A stretch of DNA of 64,000 nucleotides from Streptomyces diacarni (GTDB lineage Bacteria > Actinomycetota > Actinomycetes > Streptomycetales > Streptomycetaceae): positions 62,001 through 126,000 of the forward strand of contig NZ_QOIN01000036.1 of NCBI RefSeq assembly GCF_003323715.1. The letters run 5' to 3'. Positions 1-7,787 of this stretch are shown here, piece by piece. Below the pieces are notes generated by a model. The model saw only the letters and a list, made by a program, of their open reading frames with translations. It did not search any database and had not been told where the DNA came from. Numbering within the stretch: the first letter of the stretch is position 1; the number at the start of each line of letters is the position of its first letter. A program made the translations under genes and the position numbers.

Positions 1-502
1 TCATCGCCCCGATGGAACCGGTGCCCACCTGCGGGTTGATGCGCATGCCCAGCGGTGCGCCGGGGCGCAGGCCCGCCGCCTCGCGTTCGGCGATCAGCGC
101 GTCCAGCCGGGCGAGCTCCTGCGGGTTGTCGGCGTTGACGGCGACCCCGCTCGCCAGCGCGTCCCGCAGCTCGGGGACGGTCTTGGCGGGGGAGTCGAAG
201 ACGGTGCGGGCGGCGGGCACGCCCGCCGCCCGGGCCAGTTCCAGCTCGCCGGGGCTGGCCACCTCGCAGCCGATGCCCTCCGCGTGCAGCAGCTCCAGCA
301 CGGGCACGAGGGAGGCCGCTTTCACGGCGAAGGTGTGGAGCACGGGTGCGGGCCCGGCGAACGCGGCGTGCAGCTCCCTGGCGGTCTCACGGATGCCCTC
401 GATATCCAGCAGGGCCGCCACCGGCGCGTCCGGGCCGAGCAGCCCCTCGCGGACCGCCGAGGCGATCGCTTCCTGTCTCCGTGTCACGGCCTCCAGTACC
501 AC
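1..502 (-). CDS. Type III PLP-dependent decarboxylase (diaminopimelate decarboxylase-like), 5' part only
   Basis: Only the N-terminal ~167 residues lie in the window; the gene runs off the left edge. The translation holds the fold-type III PLP-barrel signature TFAVKAASLVPVLELL, in which the Lys would form the Schiff base, followed by GIGCEVASPGELELARAAG and MRINPQVGTGS. These resemble LysA and related diaminopimelate/ornithine decarboxylases. The start is GTG at 502, preceded by GAGAGGAGC. The neighbouring PucR gene on the same strand may be its regulator (inference). The substrate cannot be told from this half; a LysA paralogue acting in secondary or amino-acid metabolism is as likely as the biosynthetic enzyme. 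Confidence 0.8.
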   Translation of the reverse strand, partial: MVLEAVTRRQEAIASAVREGLLGPDAPVAALLDIEGIRETARELHAAFAGPAPVLHTFAVKAASLVPVLELLHAEGIGCEVASPGELELARAAGVPAARTVFDSPAKTVPELRDALASGVAVNADNPQELARLDALIAEREAAGLRPGAPLGMRINPQVGTGSIGAM

Positions 503-757
503 GCGGGTGCTCCTCTCTTGCGCCGGTTCGGATGCCGTCCACTCTGCGCGGCGGCGCGGGGCCCTGTCTGCGGCGGATGGGCCGAAGCTGCGGACGGGAC
601 GGTGTGTGGGGCCACAACGGGTGCCCGGAAAGTGGACGAGGGATTGTCCGTGCGCACCACGGTGAGGACACTTCTTTGTGCGGCTGCACCACGCCGCGGT
701 GTGGGCGCTCTCACGCGCGCGCACCGCGTCCTGTGCGAGTCGGCTCCCCTTTCCGGA

Positions 758-2623
758 TCATGCCTCTGTCCCGGGGCCGCGTCCCGGGCTGCTTGTCGGT
801 GCCGGGTGCAGGCCCGCCGCCCGCAGGCCCAGTTCGGCCAGCAGACGGACATCCGGGTCGTCCAGGTCGAGCGCGAAGTGGGTCCGGAGCCTGCGCAGAC
901 GGTAGCGCAGCGTGTTCGGGTGGATGCCCAGCTGCCGTGCGGTGCCCGCGACGTCGCCGAACCTGCTCAGGTACGCGGCGAGCGTTGGGGCCAGGTCCGT
1001 GCGGTGCTCTGCGTCGTGGGCCAGCAGCTCCCGTACGGGCCCGTCCACCGCGGGCGTCAGCGCCTCCACGGCCCGTACGACCCGCATCGCGTCCATGGCG
1101 GCCCGCACGTCCGACTCGTCGGCGACCTCCAGCTCCCCGGTGCGGGCCGGCCGCTCCAGCAGCACCCCGAGGACGAGATGAGCTCTTTCGAGGGAGTCGG
1201 GAGCCTGGGCGAGACCCGTCGGCGCGGGACCGAGCGCCACGAGGGGCCGTGCGCCGGCCTCCCGCACGGCGCCCGCGAGCTGGAGCGCCAGCCGCCGTGC
1301 CCGTACGTCGGCCCCCTGGGGCTTGTCACCGGCAGGTGCGGTGTCGGCGCGTGTCGTCGGGCCGGGGGACTGCTCGGGGCGCTCGCCGGGGAGGGGCAAC
1401 AGGACGTCCAGCCGGCCCTGGGAACGATGCGCGTAACCGGCGGGCTGGTGCGCGGTCACCTGGAGCGAGGCCAGTCGCAGGGCCCGCTCGTGCGTAGCAA
1501 CTTCTGTCGTGCCGTCCGCCGTGACGTCACCGTCCGCCGTGACGTCGCCGTCCGTCGTGACGTTGCCGTCCGTCGTGACGTCGGCAGCGGGACGGACGAC
1601 CGTGCCGGCTGCCGTGGCGCCCCCGGTAGTGACCGACAGGACCGCGCAGGGCGTGCCAAGGTCCAGCCCGAGGGTCGCCGCCGCCGACCGTGCGTCTCCG
1701 GTGCCCTCCAGCAGCGCCCTGACCGCCTGCCGGCGCCGCGACGACCCGTTCCGCGCGCTCAGCCGGTGGTGCAGCAGGTGCGGGGCCGCCACGCGGGCCG
1801 CCTCGCGCAGTGCCTGACGGGCGTCGGACGGCAGCGGGCTGCCGTCGGCGGCCGCCCAGATGGAGCCCAGTACCTCCTCCCCGGCGCGTACCGCGATCGC
1901 CAGGCGTTCCGAGAAGCGTTCCTCCGCCGGACGGTGCACCACGTCGTCGGTCGACCACAGGGTGCGCAGAAACCCGCTGGCGGCCAGCTCGTCCAGCCGC
2001 CACCTGGGTACCTGCTGGCCGAGGATGGTGAGCCGCCGCAGCGGGTCGGCTCCGTTCTCCGTGGGGGAGAAGGCCAGCACCCGCGAGTCCGGATCCTCCA
2101 GGGTGACGGCTCCGCCCACCAGCTCGGCGAGGGCCCGTGCCAGCGCGGGAAGGTCGCCCAGCGGCACGTCGGAGAGGGACTCAGGGCCCGCAGGGCCGCC
2201 CCGGTGCGCGAGCCCGGCGCGCAGCATGCCGATCAGCTCGGTCCACTCGACCCACGGCGTCCTGGTGAGCAGGGCCGTGGACGTCTCGTCGGCCACCTCG
2301 AGCAGCCGCCGTGTCGGCCCACTCGCCCCGCGCCGCACCACGACGGCCACCGCACCGGCCCGGGCCGCCGACCGCAGCACCAGCGGGGCGACGTCGGACG
2401 AGTCGTCGACACCGGGCGCGATCAGCACCTGGCCCCGCGCGGCGAGGGTCTCCCCGGAGTCGAACACGCCCACTCCGTGCACCGGCACCCCACTGCCCAG
2501 CGGCGCCCGTACCAGTTCCAGCGCCTCGCCCGCACCGGTCGCCAACAGGCTCGCGAGAGTGGGGGAGCCGTGCGAAGACGCGGAGGGGGTGTGCTCGCCG
2601 TGCGGAGGGGTGGTGCCGGGCAT
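758..2623 (-). CDS. PucR family transcriptional regulator
   Basis: A 621-residue protein with the PucR architecture: an N-terminal sensory region (residues ~20-130, SLLATGAGEALELV...), a GGDEF-like middle and a C-terminal helix-turn-helix (~560-605, FGDVAGTARQLGIHPNTLRYRLRRL). PucR proteins usually activate purine, amino-acid or aromatic catabolic genes in response to a metabolite. A short Asp-Gly-x-Val-Thr repeat sits in the linker at about residues 348-371. The gene lies 63 bp downstream of the large sensor phosphatase and 255 bp upstream of the PLP decarboxylase on the same strand, so it may control the latter. The inducer is not evident. Confidence 0.9.
   Translation of the reverse strand: MPGTTPPHGEHTPSASSHGSPTLASLLATGAGEALELVRAPLGSGVPVHGVGVFDSGETLAARGQVLIAPGVDDSSDVAPLVLRSAARAGAVAVVVRRGASGPTRRLLEVADETSTALLTRTPWVEWTELIGMLRAGLAHRGGPAGPESLSDVPLGDLPALARALAELVGGAVTLEDPDSRVLAFSPTENGADPLRRLTILGQQVPRWRLDELAASGFLRTLWSTDDVVHRPAEERFSERLAIAVRAGEEVLGSIWAAADGSPLPSDARQALREAARVAAPHLLHHRLSARNGSSRRRQAVRALLEGTGDARSAAATLGLDLGTPCAVLSVTTGGATAAGTVVRPAADVTTDGNVTTDGDVTADGDVTADGTTEVATHERALRLASLQVTAHQPAGYAHRSQGRLDVLLPLPGERPEQSPGPTTRADTAPAGDKPQGADVRARRLALQLAGAVREAGARPLVALGPAPTGLAQAPDSLERAHLVLGVLLERPARTGELEVADESDVRAAMDAMRVVRAVEALTPAVDGPVRELLAHDAEHRTDLAPTLAAYLSRFGDVAGTARQLGIHPNTLRYRLRRLRTHFALDLDDPDVRLLAELGLRAAGLHPAPTSSPGRGPGTEA
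1510..1582. repeat. 18-bp in-frame tandem repeat, four copies, inside the PucR gene
   Basis: The unit ccgtcc-gYc-gtgacgtYg is repeated four times with a period of 18 bp. It encodes repeats of the hexapeptide DG[DN]VT[AT] in the PucR linker. Two copies carry gcc and two carry gtc at the variable position, suggesting a recent two-step duplication. Because the period is a multiple of three, copy number can change without a frameshift. Confidence 0.8.
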
Positions 2624-2686
2624 GGCTCAAGTGTCGCGCATCGGCCACCAGCCGGACGGCGCGCTCCCAGCACGCCCCCGGCACGC

Positions 2687-5686
2687 TCACAGGGACCCGT
2701 CGTCCCACTGGTCGAGGAGGCTCTCCTCGTCCTCCTCGCCGCCCGTCCCCCCGTCGTGCAGACTTTGCTCGGTCCACATCACCTTGCCGTGCGGTGTGTA
2801 GCGGGTGCCCCAGCGCTCGGCGAGCTGGGCGACGAGGAAGAGTCCGCGCCCGCCCTCCTCCGTCGCGGCGGCGCGGCGCAGGTGCGGCGAGGTGCTGCTG
2901 CCGTCGGAGACCTCGCAGGTGAGGGACCGTTCGTACAGCAGGCGGGCGCGGATGGGTTCGCTGCCGTAGCGGATGGCGTTGGTGACCAGCTCGCTGAGAA
3001 TCAGCTCCGTGGTGAACGCGACGTCCTCCAGGCCCCACTCGGTCAGTTTCCGTGTCACCTGCGCGCGCAGCGGGGCGACGGAGCCCGAGTCGGCGGGCAC
3101 GTCCCACTGGGCGACCCGTTCCGGCGGCAGTACCTGGGTGCGGGCCACCAGGAGGGCGACGTCGTCGCTCGGGTCGGGGGGCAGCAGCGCGTCGAGCACC
3201 GCCCCGCAGGTCTCCTCCGGGGACCGCTCCGGGTGGCCCGCCAGTGCGTCGTGCAGCTGCGCGAGCCCGTCGTCGATGTCCCGGTCGCGGTCCTCGACCA
3301 GCCCGTCGGTGTAGAGCACCAGCCGGCTGTTCTCCGGCGGGTGCAACTCCGCCGTCTCGAAGGGCGCTCCGCCCAGCCCGAGGGGCAGTCCCACGGGGAT
3401 CTCGGGAAACTCCACGGTGCCGTCGGGCAGCACCACGGCGGGGCCCAGGTGCCCGGCCCGCGCCAGGGTGCAGCGGCCCGACACGGAGTCGTAGATCGCG
3501 TACAGACAGGTGGCGCCGGTGACGGCCTCGCCGTTGCCCTCTGCCGACTGGTCCTGGTCGATCCGGTCGACCAACTCGTCCAGATGCGCGAGCAGTTCCT
3601 CGGGGGCCAGGTCGAGGGAGGAGAAGTTGAGCACCGCGGTGCGCAGCCGTCCCATGGTCGCGGCGGCGTGCAGACCGTGCCCCACCACGTCGCCGACCAC
3701 CAGTGCGACGCGGGCGCCGGGCAGCGGGATGACGTCGAACCAGTCCCCGCCCACCCCCGCCCGGGTGGGCAGGTACCTGGTGGCGACCTCCAGCGCGTCC
3801 TGTTCGGGCAGCCCGCGCGGCAGCAGGCTGCGCTGCAGGGTGACCGCCATGGCGTTCTCCCTGGTGTAGCGCCGTGCGTTGTCGATGCTGACGGCGGCCC
3901 GTGCCGCCAGCTCCTCCGCGAAGGCCAGGTCGTCCTCGCCGTACGCCGTGCTCCTCTCCGCGCGCCAGAAGTCGACCACTCCCAGGAGCACCCCCCGGGC
4001 CCGCAGCGGCACGGTGATCAGCGAGTGGATACCGTCCGCGACGGCGGCACGCGCGCGCTCGGGGTTCTCCTCCTGCCAGGCGTGCGCCTCCCGCAGATCG
4101 GGCTCCAGCACGGCGCCGACACTGTCGGCCCCTGTTCCGTCCGCCGTCCCTTCGCCCGTGCCGGTGAGACCCACCGTCCTGGTGACCTCGCCCACCGGGT
4201 AGAGCGGCGACGGACTGCGGATGCCGCTGATCGCCACCCGGCGCATGTCGGTGGGGGCCTCTGTCGGTTCCTCGCCGCGCGGCACCGGGTCCAGCAGTTC
4301 GACGGTCGCGAAGTCGGCGAAGCGGTCCACGGCGACCTCGGTCAGCTCTTCCGCGGTACGCACCACGTCCAACGTCGTACCGACGCGCACGCCCGCCTCG
4401 TACAGCAGCCGCAGCCGCTCCCGCGCCACCTCGGCGCGGCCTTCGAGCGCGTGCAGTTCCGTGGTGTCCCGCAGCGTCGCGACCCTGCCGGGGGCGCCCT
4501 CCTCGGCACGGGTGGCGCGGACGTTGACGGCCAGCAGTCTTCCCCCGGCGAGGTGCACCTCGTCCGAGGCGGTACGGCCCGAGGCCAGCAGCCCGGCCAT
4601 GCCCGCTTCGAGGCCGAGCTGGTCGACCCGCCGCCCCTCCGCGTTGCGGGGGAGCTCCAGCAGCCGGCGCGCCTCGCTGTTGGCGAGCCTCAGCCGGGCC
4701 TCCTCGTCGAGAATGAGCACTCCCTCGCGCACCGCGTGCAGTACCGCGTCGTGGTGTTCGTACATGCGGGTCATCTCGGTCGGCCCCAGCCCGTGGGTCT
4801 GGCGGCGCAGCCTTCTGCTGACCAGCGCGGAACTGCCCGAGGCGAGGATGAGCGCGCTGGCGGCCGACATCAGCAGCACGGGCAGCTGGTTCTTCACCCC
4901 CTGGTTCACCCGGGTGACCTTCACTCCTGCCGACACCAGTCCGGCCAGCGACCCGTCCGGGCGGGTGATCGGGGCGGCGGAGTTCACCGTCTTGCCGCCG
5001 GTGGCCGACTCGAGGGTCGTGGTGGTGGGCAGGCCGCGGTGGGCCCGTTCGACGATGTTCTTGTAGGGCCGCACGACTCGCTTGCCGATCAGGTCGGGAT
5101 CCGACGAGGTGACCCTGATCCCGTCCGGTTTCCAGACGACGACGTAGTCCACGGTGGTGGCCTTGCGGACCGCCTGGGCGCGCGGCTGCAGCGCCGCGGT
5201 CGGGTCCGGGCTGTCCAGCCCTTCCAGCACACCAGGGGAGTGCGCGAAGGTTCTGGCGACGGCGAGGCCCTCCTGCCGCGCGTGCCGGGAGCTGTCCCAC
5301 TGGGCGTGCAGGAGGAAGGCCACCACCACCGCGACCATGAGCAGCACGATGACCGCTACCTGGAGGATGAAGACCTCTCCGGCGACGCTCCGGGCTCCGA
5401 AGGGGAGGCGGGACCCCTTCCGGGGACGGGCGTGCCGTCCGGAGGACCCCGAGTCCCGCAGGTCCGGAGAACCGGGCGCGTCGGTTTTCGCCGTACCCGC
5501 CGTACCCGCCGAACCCGCCGAACCCGCCGAACCCGCCGAACCCGCCGAACCCGCCGAACCCGCCGAACCCGCCGTACCGGAGCCCGGCCTGCCGGGCCCC
5601 GGCTCCTTCTCGGAGTGCGCGGAGGCGGGCGACACCCGGCGGGGGCGTTCGCGCCGAGCCGTTCGGCGCCCGAAAAGACCGCGCAT
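2687..5686 (-). CDS. Membrane sensor PP2C/SpoIIE phosphatase with PAS, GAF and histidine-kinase-like ATPase domains
   Basis: A 999-residue signalling protein. In order: a basic N-terminus with a Gly-Ser-Ala repeat (~37-66), TM1 (~105-128, VFILQVAVIVLLMVAVVVAF), an extracellular Cache-like sensor (to ~275), TM2 (NQLPVLLMSAASALILAS), a PAS domain, a GAF domain, a SpoIIE/PP2C domain with metal motifs GGDWFDV, GDVVGHG and YTDGLVE, and a C-terminal HATPase of the anti-sigma kinase type (ELVTNAIRYGS, GGRGLFLVAQLAERWG). Such proteins act as combined phosphatase and kinase in partner-switching control of sigma factors. The ATG at 5686 has AAAAGGG upstream. No anti-anti-sigma partner gene is next to it. 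Confidence 0.92.
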   Translation of the reverse strand: MRGLFGRRTARRERPRRVSPASAHSEKEPGPGRPGSGTAGSAGSAGSAGSAGSAGSAGSAGTAGTAKTDAPGSPDLRDSGSSGRHARPRKGSRLPFGARSVAGEVFILQVAVIVLLMVAVVVAFLLHAQWDSSRHARQEGLAVARTFAHSPGVLEGLDSPDPTAALQPRAQAVRKATTVDYVVVWKPDGIRVTSSDPDLIGKRVVRPYKNIVERAHRGLPTTTTLESATGGKTVNSAAPITRPDGSLAGLVSAGVKVTRVNQGVKNQLPVLLMSAASALILASGSSALVSRRLRRQTHGLGPTEMTRMYEHHDAVLHAVREGVLILDEEARLRLANSEARRLLELPRNAEGRRVDQLGLEAGMAGLLASGRTASDEVHLAGGRLLAVNVRATRAEEGAPGRVATLRDTTELHALEGRAEVARERLRLLYEAGVRVGTTLDVVRTAEELTEVAVDRFADFATVELLDPVPRGEEPTEAPTDMRRVAISGIRSPSPLYPVGEVTRTVGLTGTGEGTADGTGADSVGAVLEPDLREAHAWQEENPERARAAVADGIHSLITVPLRARGVLLGVVDFWRAERSTAYGEDDLAFAEELAARAAVSIDNARRYTRENAMAVTLQRSLLPRGLPEQDALEVATRYLPTRAGVGGDWFDVIPLPGARVALVVGDVVGHGLHAAATMGRLRTAVLNFSSLDLAPEELLAHLDELVDRIDQDQSAEGNGEAVTGATCLYAIYDSVSGRCTLARAGHLGPAVVLPDGTVEFPEIPVGLPLGLGGAPFETAELHPPENSRLVLYTDGLVEDRDRDIDDGLAQLHDALAGHPERSPEETCGAVLDALLPPDPSDDVALLVARTQVLPPERVAQWDVPADSGSVAPLRAQVTRKLTEWGLEDVAFTTELILSELVTNAIRYGSEPIRARLLYERSLTCEVSDGSSTSPHLRRAAATEEGGRGLFLVAQLAERWGTRYTPHGKVMWTEQSLHDGGTGGEEDEESLLDQWDDGSL
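5490..5578. repeat. 9-bp tandem repeat encoding Gly-Ser/Thr-Ala
   Basis: Nine full copies of GCCG[AT]ACCC plus a partial copy, read on the minus strand as a GSA/GTA tripeptide repeat in the cytoplasmic N-terminus of the sensor phosphatase. The seven central copies are identical, which points to recent slippage. Copy number changes keep the reading frame. Confidence 0.9.
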
Positions 5687-5812
5687 GACCCTTTTCTAGC
5701 AGCTTCTGATGGTATCGGCCCTGGGTGATCCGGTGAACGGGGTCGCGACGGCCTCGGTCCTGGGGTCCGCGACCGGCCGCGGGAGCCGCGGCGACTTCGG
5801 GCGAGAAGGGTC

Positions 5813-5848
5813 TTGTCAAGAATCCAGGATTCTGGTTACTGTTTCCTC
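5813..5848 (+). promoter_or_regulatory. Promoter and palindromic operator of the yhf regulator gene
   Basis: TTGTCA (5813-5818) and TACTGT (5837-5842) are separated by 18 bp. The spacer holds a perfect 7+1+7 palindrome, AGAATCC-A-GGATTCT (5819-5833). The predicted transcription start falls about 7 bp after the -10, on the GTG at 5849, so the mRNA should be leaderless. A repressor bound here would block RNA polymerase, which fits autorepression by YhfZ. Confidence 0.65.
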
Positions 5849-6793
5849 GTGAACGATTACGACGAGCGGTTCCTGACCCGCAACGGCCTCGCGGCCCGCC
5901 AGCTCGCGCTCCTCCTGCTGGAGTACGAGCCGGAGACGCGGCTGCCCCGCGTGCGGGACTTCGCCGAGGAGCTGGGGTGCGGCAACGGCACGGTCCAGGC
6001 CGCACTGCGGCTGCTGGAGGAGGCCGGCGCCATCGAGACCGCCGCCCGCGGGCACCTGGGCACCTTCCTCGTCAGGTCGGACCGCGCGATCCTGTGGCGG
6101 CTGTCGGGGCTCGGCACCCTGCTCGCGGCCATGCCGCTGCCCTACTCGCGCCGCTACGAAGGACTGGCCACGGGTCTGCGCGCGGCGTTCGACGACGCCG
6201 GCACCCCGTTCGCCATCACGTTCATGCGGGGCGCGGGCAGCCGGGCCACCGCGCTGATGGAGGGCAAGGCCGACCTCGTCGTGCTCTCCCGCTTCGCCGC
6301 CGACCGGCTCATCGAGGAGTATCCCGAGGATCTGGCCATCGTGGTCGATCTCGGCCCCGCCACCTACGTCGGCGCCCACGGCGTGCTGCTGCGGGAGGGC
6401 GGCTCGCTGGACTCGCCGGGTCTCCGTGTGGCGATCGACCACGCCTCGGAGGACCAGCGCATGCTCGCCGAGCTGACCTTCGGCGGGCGGGGCGACGTCG
6501 AATGGGTGGAGTGCTCCTACATGCAGCTTCCCGATCTGCTCGGACACAACGAGGCGGACGCCACCGTCTGGAACCTGGACGAGGTGCAGGGCCGGATCGG
6601 CGAGGGGGTGGACGTACGCCCGCTCGGTGACGAGGTGACACGTGACCTGTCGCTGCGCAACTCGAGCGCGGTCGTCATCGGCAGAGCCGGAAGCGTCGCA
6701 GCCCTGCACGCGATACGGCAGGCCATCGACCCGGCCCGGGTCGCCGAGCTCCAGTCCGAGGTCCTGCGAGGAGACCGCATGCCCTCGTACTGA
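5849..6793 (+). CDS. yhfZ: YhfZ-family transcriptional regulator (HTH plus substrate-binding-like domain)
   Basis: A 314-residue regulator. Residues ~30-75 form a GntR-like winged helix (RVRDFAEELGCGNGTVQAAL, LLEEAGAIETAARGHLGTFL). The rest resembles a periplasmic-binding-protein-like effector domain, as in E. coli YhfZ (PLPYSRRYEGLATGLRAAF, GKADLVVLSRFAADRLIEE). The start is GTG at 5849; an upstream in-frame TTG at 5813 would read through the -35 element and operator. No Shine-Dalgarno is visible and the promoter position implies a leaderless transcript. It is first in an eight-gene operon and probably senses the substrate of that pathway. Confidence 0.88.
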   Translation: MNDYDERFLTRNGLAARQLALLLLEYEPETRLPRVRDFAEELGCGNGTVQAALRLLEEAGAIETAARGHLGTFLVRSDRAILWRLSGLGTLLAAMPLPYSRRYEGLATGLRAAFDDAGTPFAITFMRGAGSRATALMEGKADLVVLSRFAADRLIEEYPEDLAIVVDLGPATYVGAHGVLLREGGSLDSPGLRVAIDHASEDQRMLAELTFGGRGDVEWVECSYMQLPDLLGHNEADATVWNLDEVQGRIGEGVDVRPLGDEVTRDLSLRNSSAVVIGRAGSVAALHAIRQAIDPARVAELQSEVLRGDRMPSY

Positions 6794-6857
6794 CACACCC
6801 CACCTGCCGCGCCACCGCACCGCACGGCTCGATCCGTGCGGGCTCGCGCAGCCCAAG

Positions 6858-6879
6858 AGAATCCAGAATCCCGAGTTCT
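6858..6879. promoter_or_regulatory. Second YhfZ-type operator
   Basis: AGAATCC occurs twice in tandem (6858-6864 and 6865-6871). The second copy is followed by CGAGTTCT, giving a 15-mer that matches the yhfZ operator at 13 of 15 positions. It lies 25 bp before the GTG of the next gene and just upstream of its GAGGAGG ribosome site, as expected for control of the structural genes by the same protein. Confidence 0.6.
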
Positions 6880-6903
6880 GTGGGATGTTGAGGAGGCAAC
6901 ACC

Positions 6904-7278
6904 GTGGACGACCAGCTCGCGCTGCGCATCCAGCTCTTCCGCGACAGCGGCCAAGTCCGCCCCCAGGTGGCCGCTTTCGTGACCGCCGAGCTGACGGCGC
7001 TCACCGACGAGGGCGCACCCGTCACCGAGGAGACGGCCGGGATGCTGACGAGCCATCTGATGATGGCGCTCACCCGGCTCCTCGACGGGGAGCCCATCGA
7101 GGAGTTCACCACCGATGAGCAGGTGGCCGCCGAACTCGCCGACCACCCGGCAGCCGTCGAACGGGCCCGCCGGATAGCCGAACGCGCGGAGAGTGAACTC
7201 GGCGCCGCTCTGCCCACCTCCGAGATCAACTTCCTGGCCATGCACCTGGCCGTCCTCGCCCAGCGCGTCACCGGCTGA
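6904..7278 (+). CDS. yhfY: PRD-domain protein, YhfY-like
   Basis: A 124-residue single-domain protein resembling the PTS regulation domain (PRD): helical, with ALRIQLFRDSGQVRPQVAAF and a C-terminal EINFLAMHLAVLAQRV, where the His of the MHL motif is the type of residue phosphorylated in PRDs. It corresponds to E. coli YhfY, which is likewise a lone PRD encoded beside YhfZ. The GTG start at 6904 has a strong GAGGAGG. There is no DNA-binding domain, so it probably acts on YhfZ or the transporter rather than on DNA (inference). Confidence 0.8.
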   Translation: MDDQLALRIQLFRDSGQVRPQVAAFVTAELTALTDEGAPVTEETAGMLTSHLMMALTRLLDGEPIEEFTTDEQVAAELADHPAAVERARRIAERAESELGAALPTSEINFLAMHLAVLAQRVTG

Positions 7279-7394
7279 CAGCCGCCCGCGCCGGGCCCTC
7301 CCGACCGCCACCCCCTCCACCCCTTGCCCCCTACCCCCCTTTCCCTGCACGGCCCACCCCTCGGGCCGCGCAGCACAGATGAGAGGCACCAGCC

Positions 7395-7751
7395 ATGACG
7401 AAGATCCTCACCGGCGGAGTCGGCAAGACCGAGGTCGCGAACGCCATCAAGGAACTCGGCCTCGACGGCGTGGACGTCGTCGTCTCCAGCGACATGGACG
7501 CCGCGATGAAGCTCCGCGCCGGACAGGCCGACTACTTCTTCGGCACCTGCCACACCGGCGCTGGCGCCTCCCTGGGCGTGCTCGTCGGCCTGATGGGGCA
7601 GTCCGCCTGCCACACCTTCGGCCGCTCCGTGCCCACCGAGGACGAGGTCGCCGCGCTGCTCACCGAGGGCAAGAAGGTCTTCGGTTTCTCCATGGACCAG
7701 ATCGGCACCGTCGTCCCCCTGCTCACCCGCGCCGTCGCCGCGCGCGGCTGA
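7395..7751 (+). CDS. yhfU: YhfU-like DUF2620 protein
   Basis: A 118-residue protein of the DUF2620/YhfU family: MTKILTGGVGKTEVANAIKE at the N-terminus, then ADYFFGTCHTGAGASLGVLV and GQSACHTFGRSVPTEDEV. Its biochemical function is not established. The N-terminal beta-strand plus glycine loop recalls small PTS IIB-like folds, but there is no IIB-type catalytic Cys in the first loop; two conserved-looking Cys-His pairs lie further on. It sits directly before the YhfT transporter gene, suggesting a soluble transporter partner (inference). The intergenic space before it is a C-rich pyrimidine tract without a gene. Confidence 0.82.
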   Translation: MTKILTGGVGKTEVANAIKELGLDGVDVVVSSDMDAAMKLRAGQADYFFGTCHTGAGASLGVLVGLMGQSACHTFGRSVPTEDEVAALLTEGKKVFGFSMDQIGTVVPLLTRAVAARG

Positions 7752-7787
7752 GCGTCGCAGACAGCCCGGGCGTGAAGGAGCGATCCC

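Noticed and set aside
5490..5578. CRISPR-like array
   Set aside because: Units of 9 bp without spacers are simple tandem repeats; the same holds for the arcA-leader and PucR repeats. No cas genes are present.
284..5728. A very long plus-strand open frame (over 1800 codons)
   Set aside because: It lies opposite the PucR and sensor-phosphatase genes. Its translation is Arg/Gly/Pro/Val-rich without motifs, as expected for the antisense of GC-rich genes.
5813..5848. TTG start 12 codons upstream for the YhfZ gene
   Set aside because: Those codons are the -35 element and operator; the GTG at 5849 is the natural start of the domain.
2181..6005. A 1274-codon minus-strand frame overlapping the sensor phosphatase
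   Set aside because: It is a frame-shifted shadow of the real gene with Arg/Gly-rich composition and no domains.
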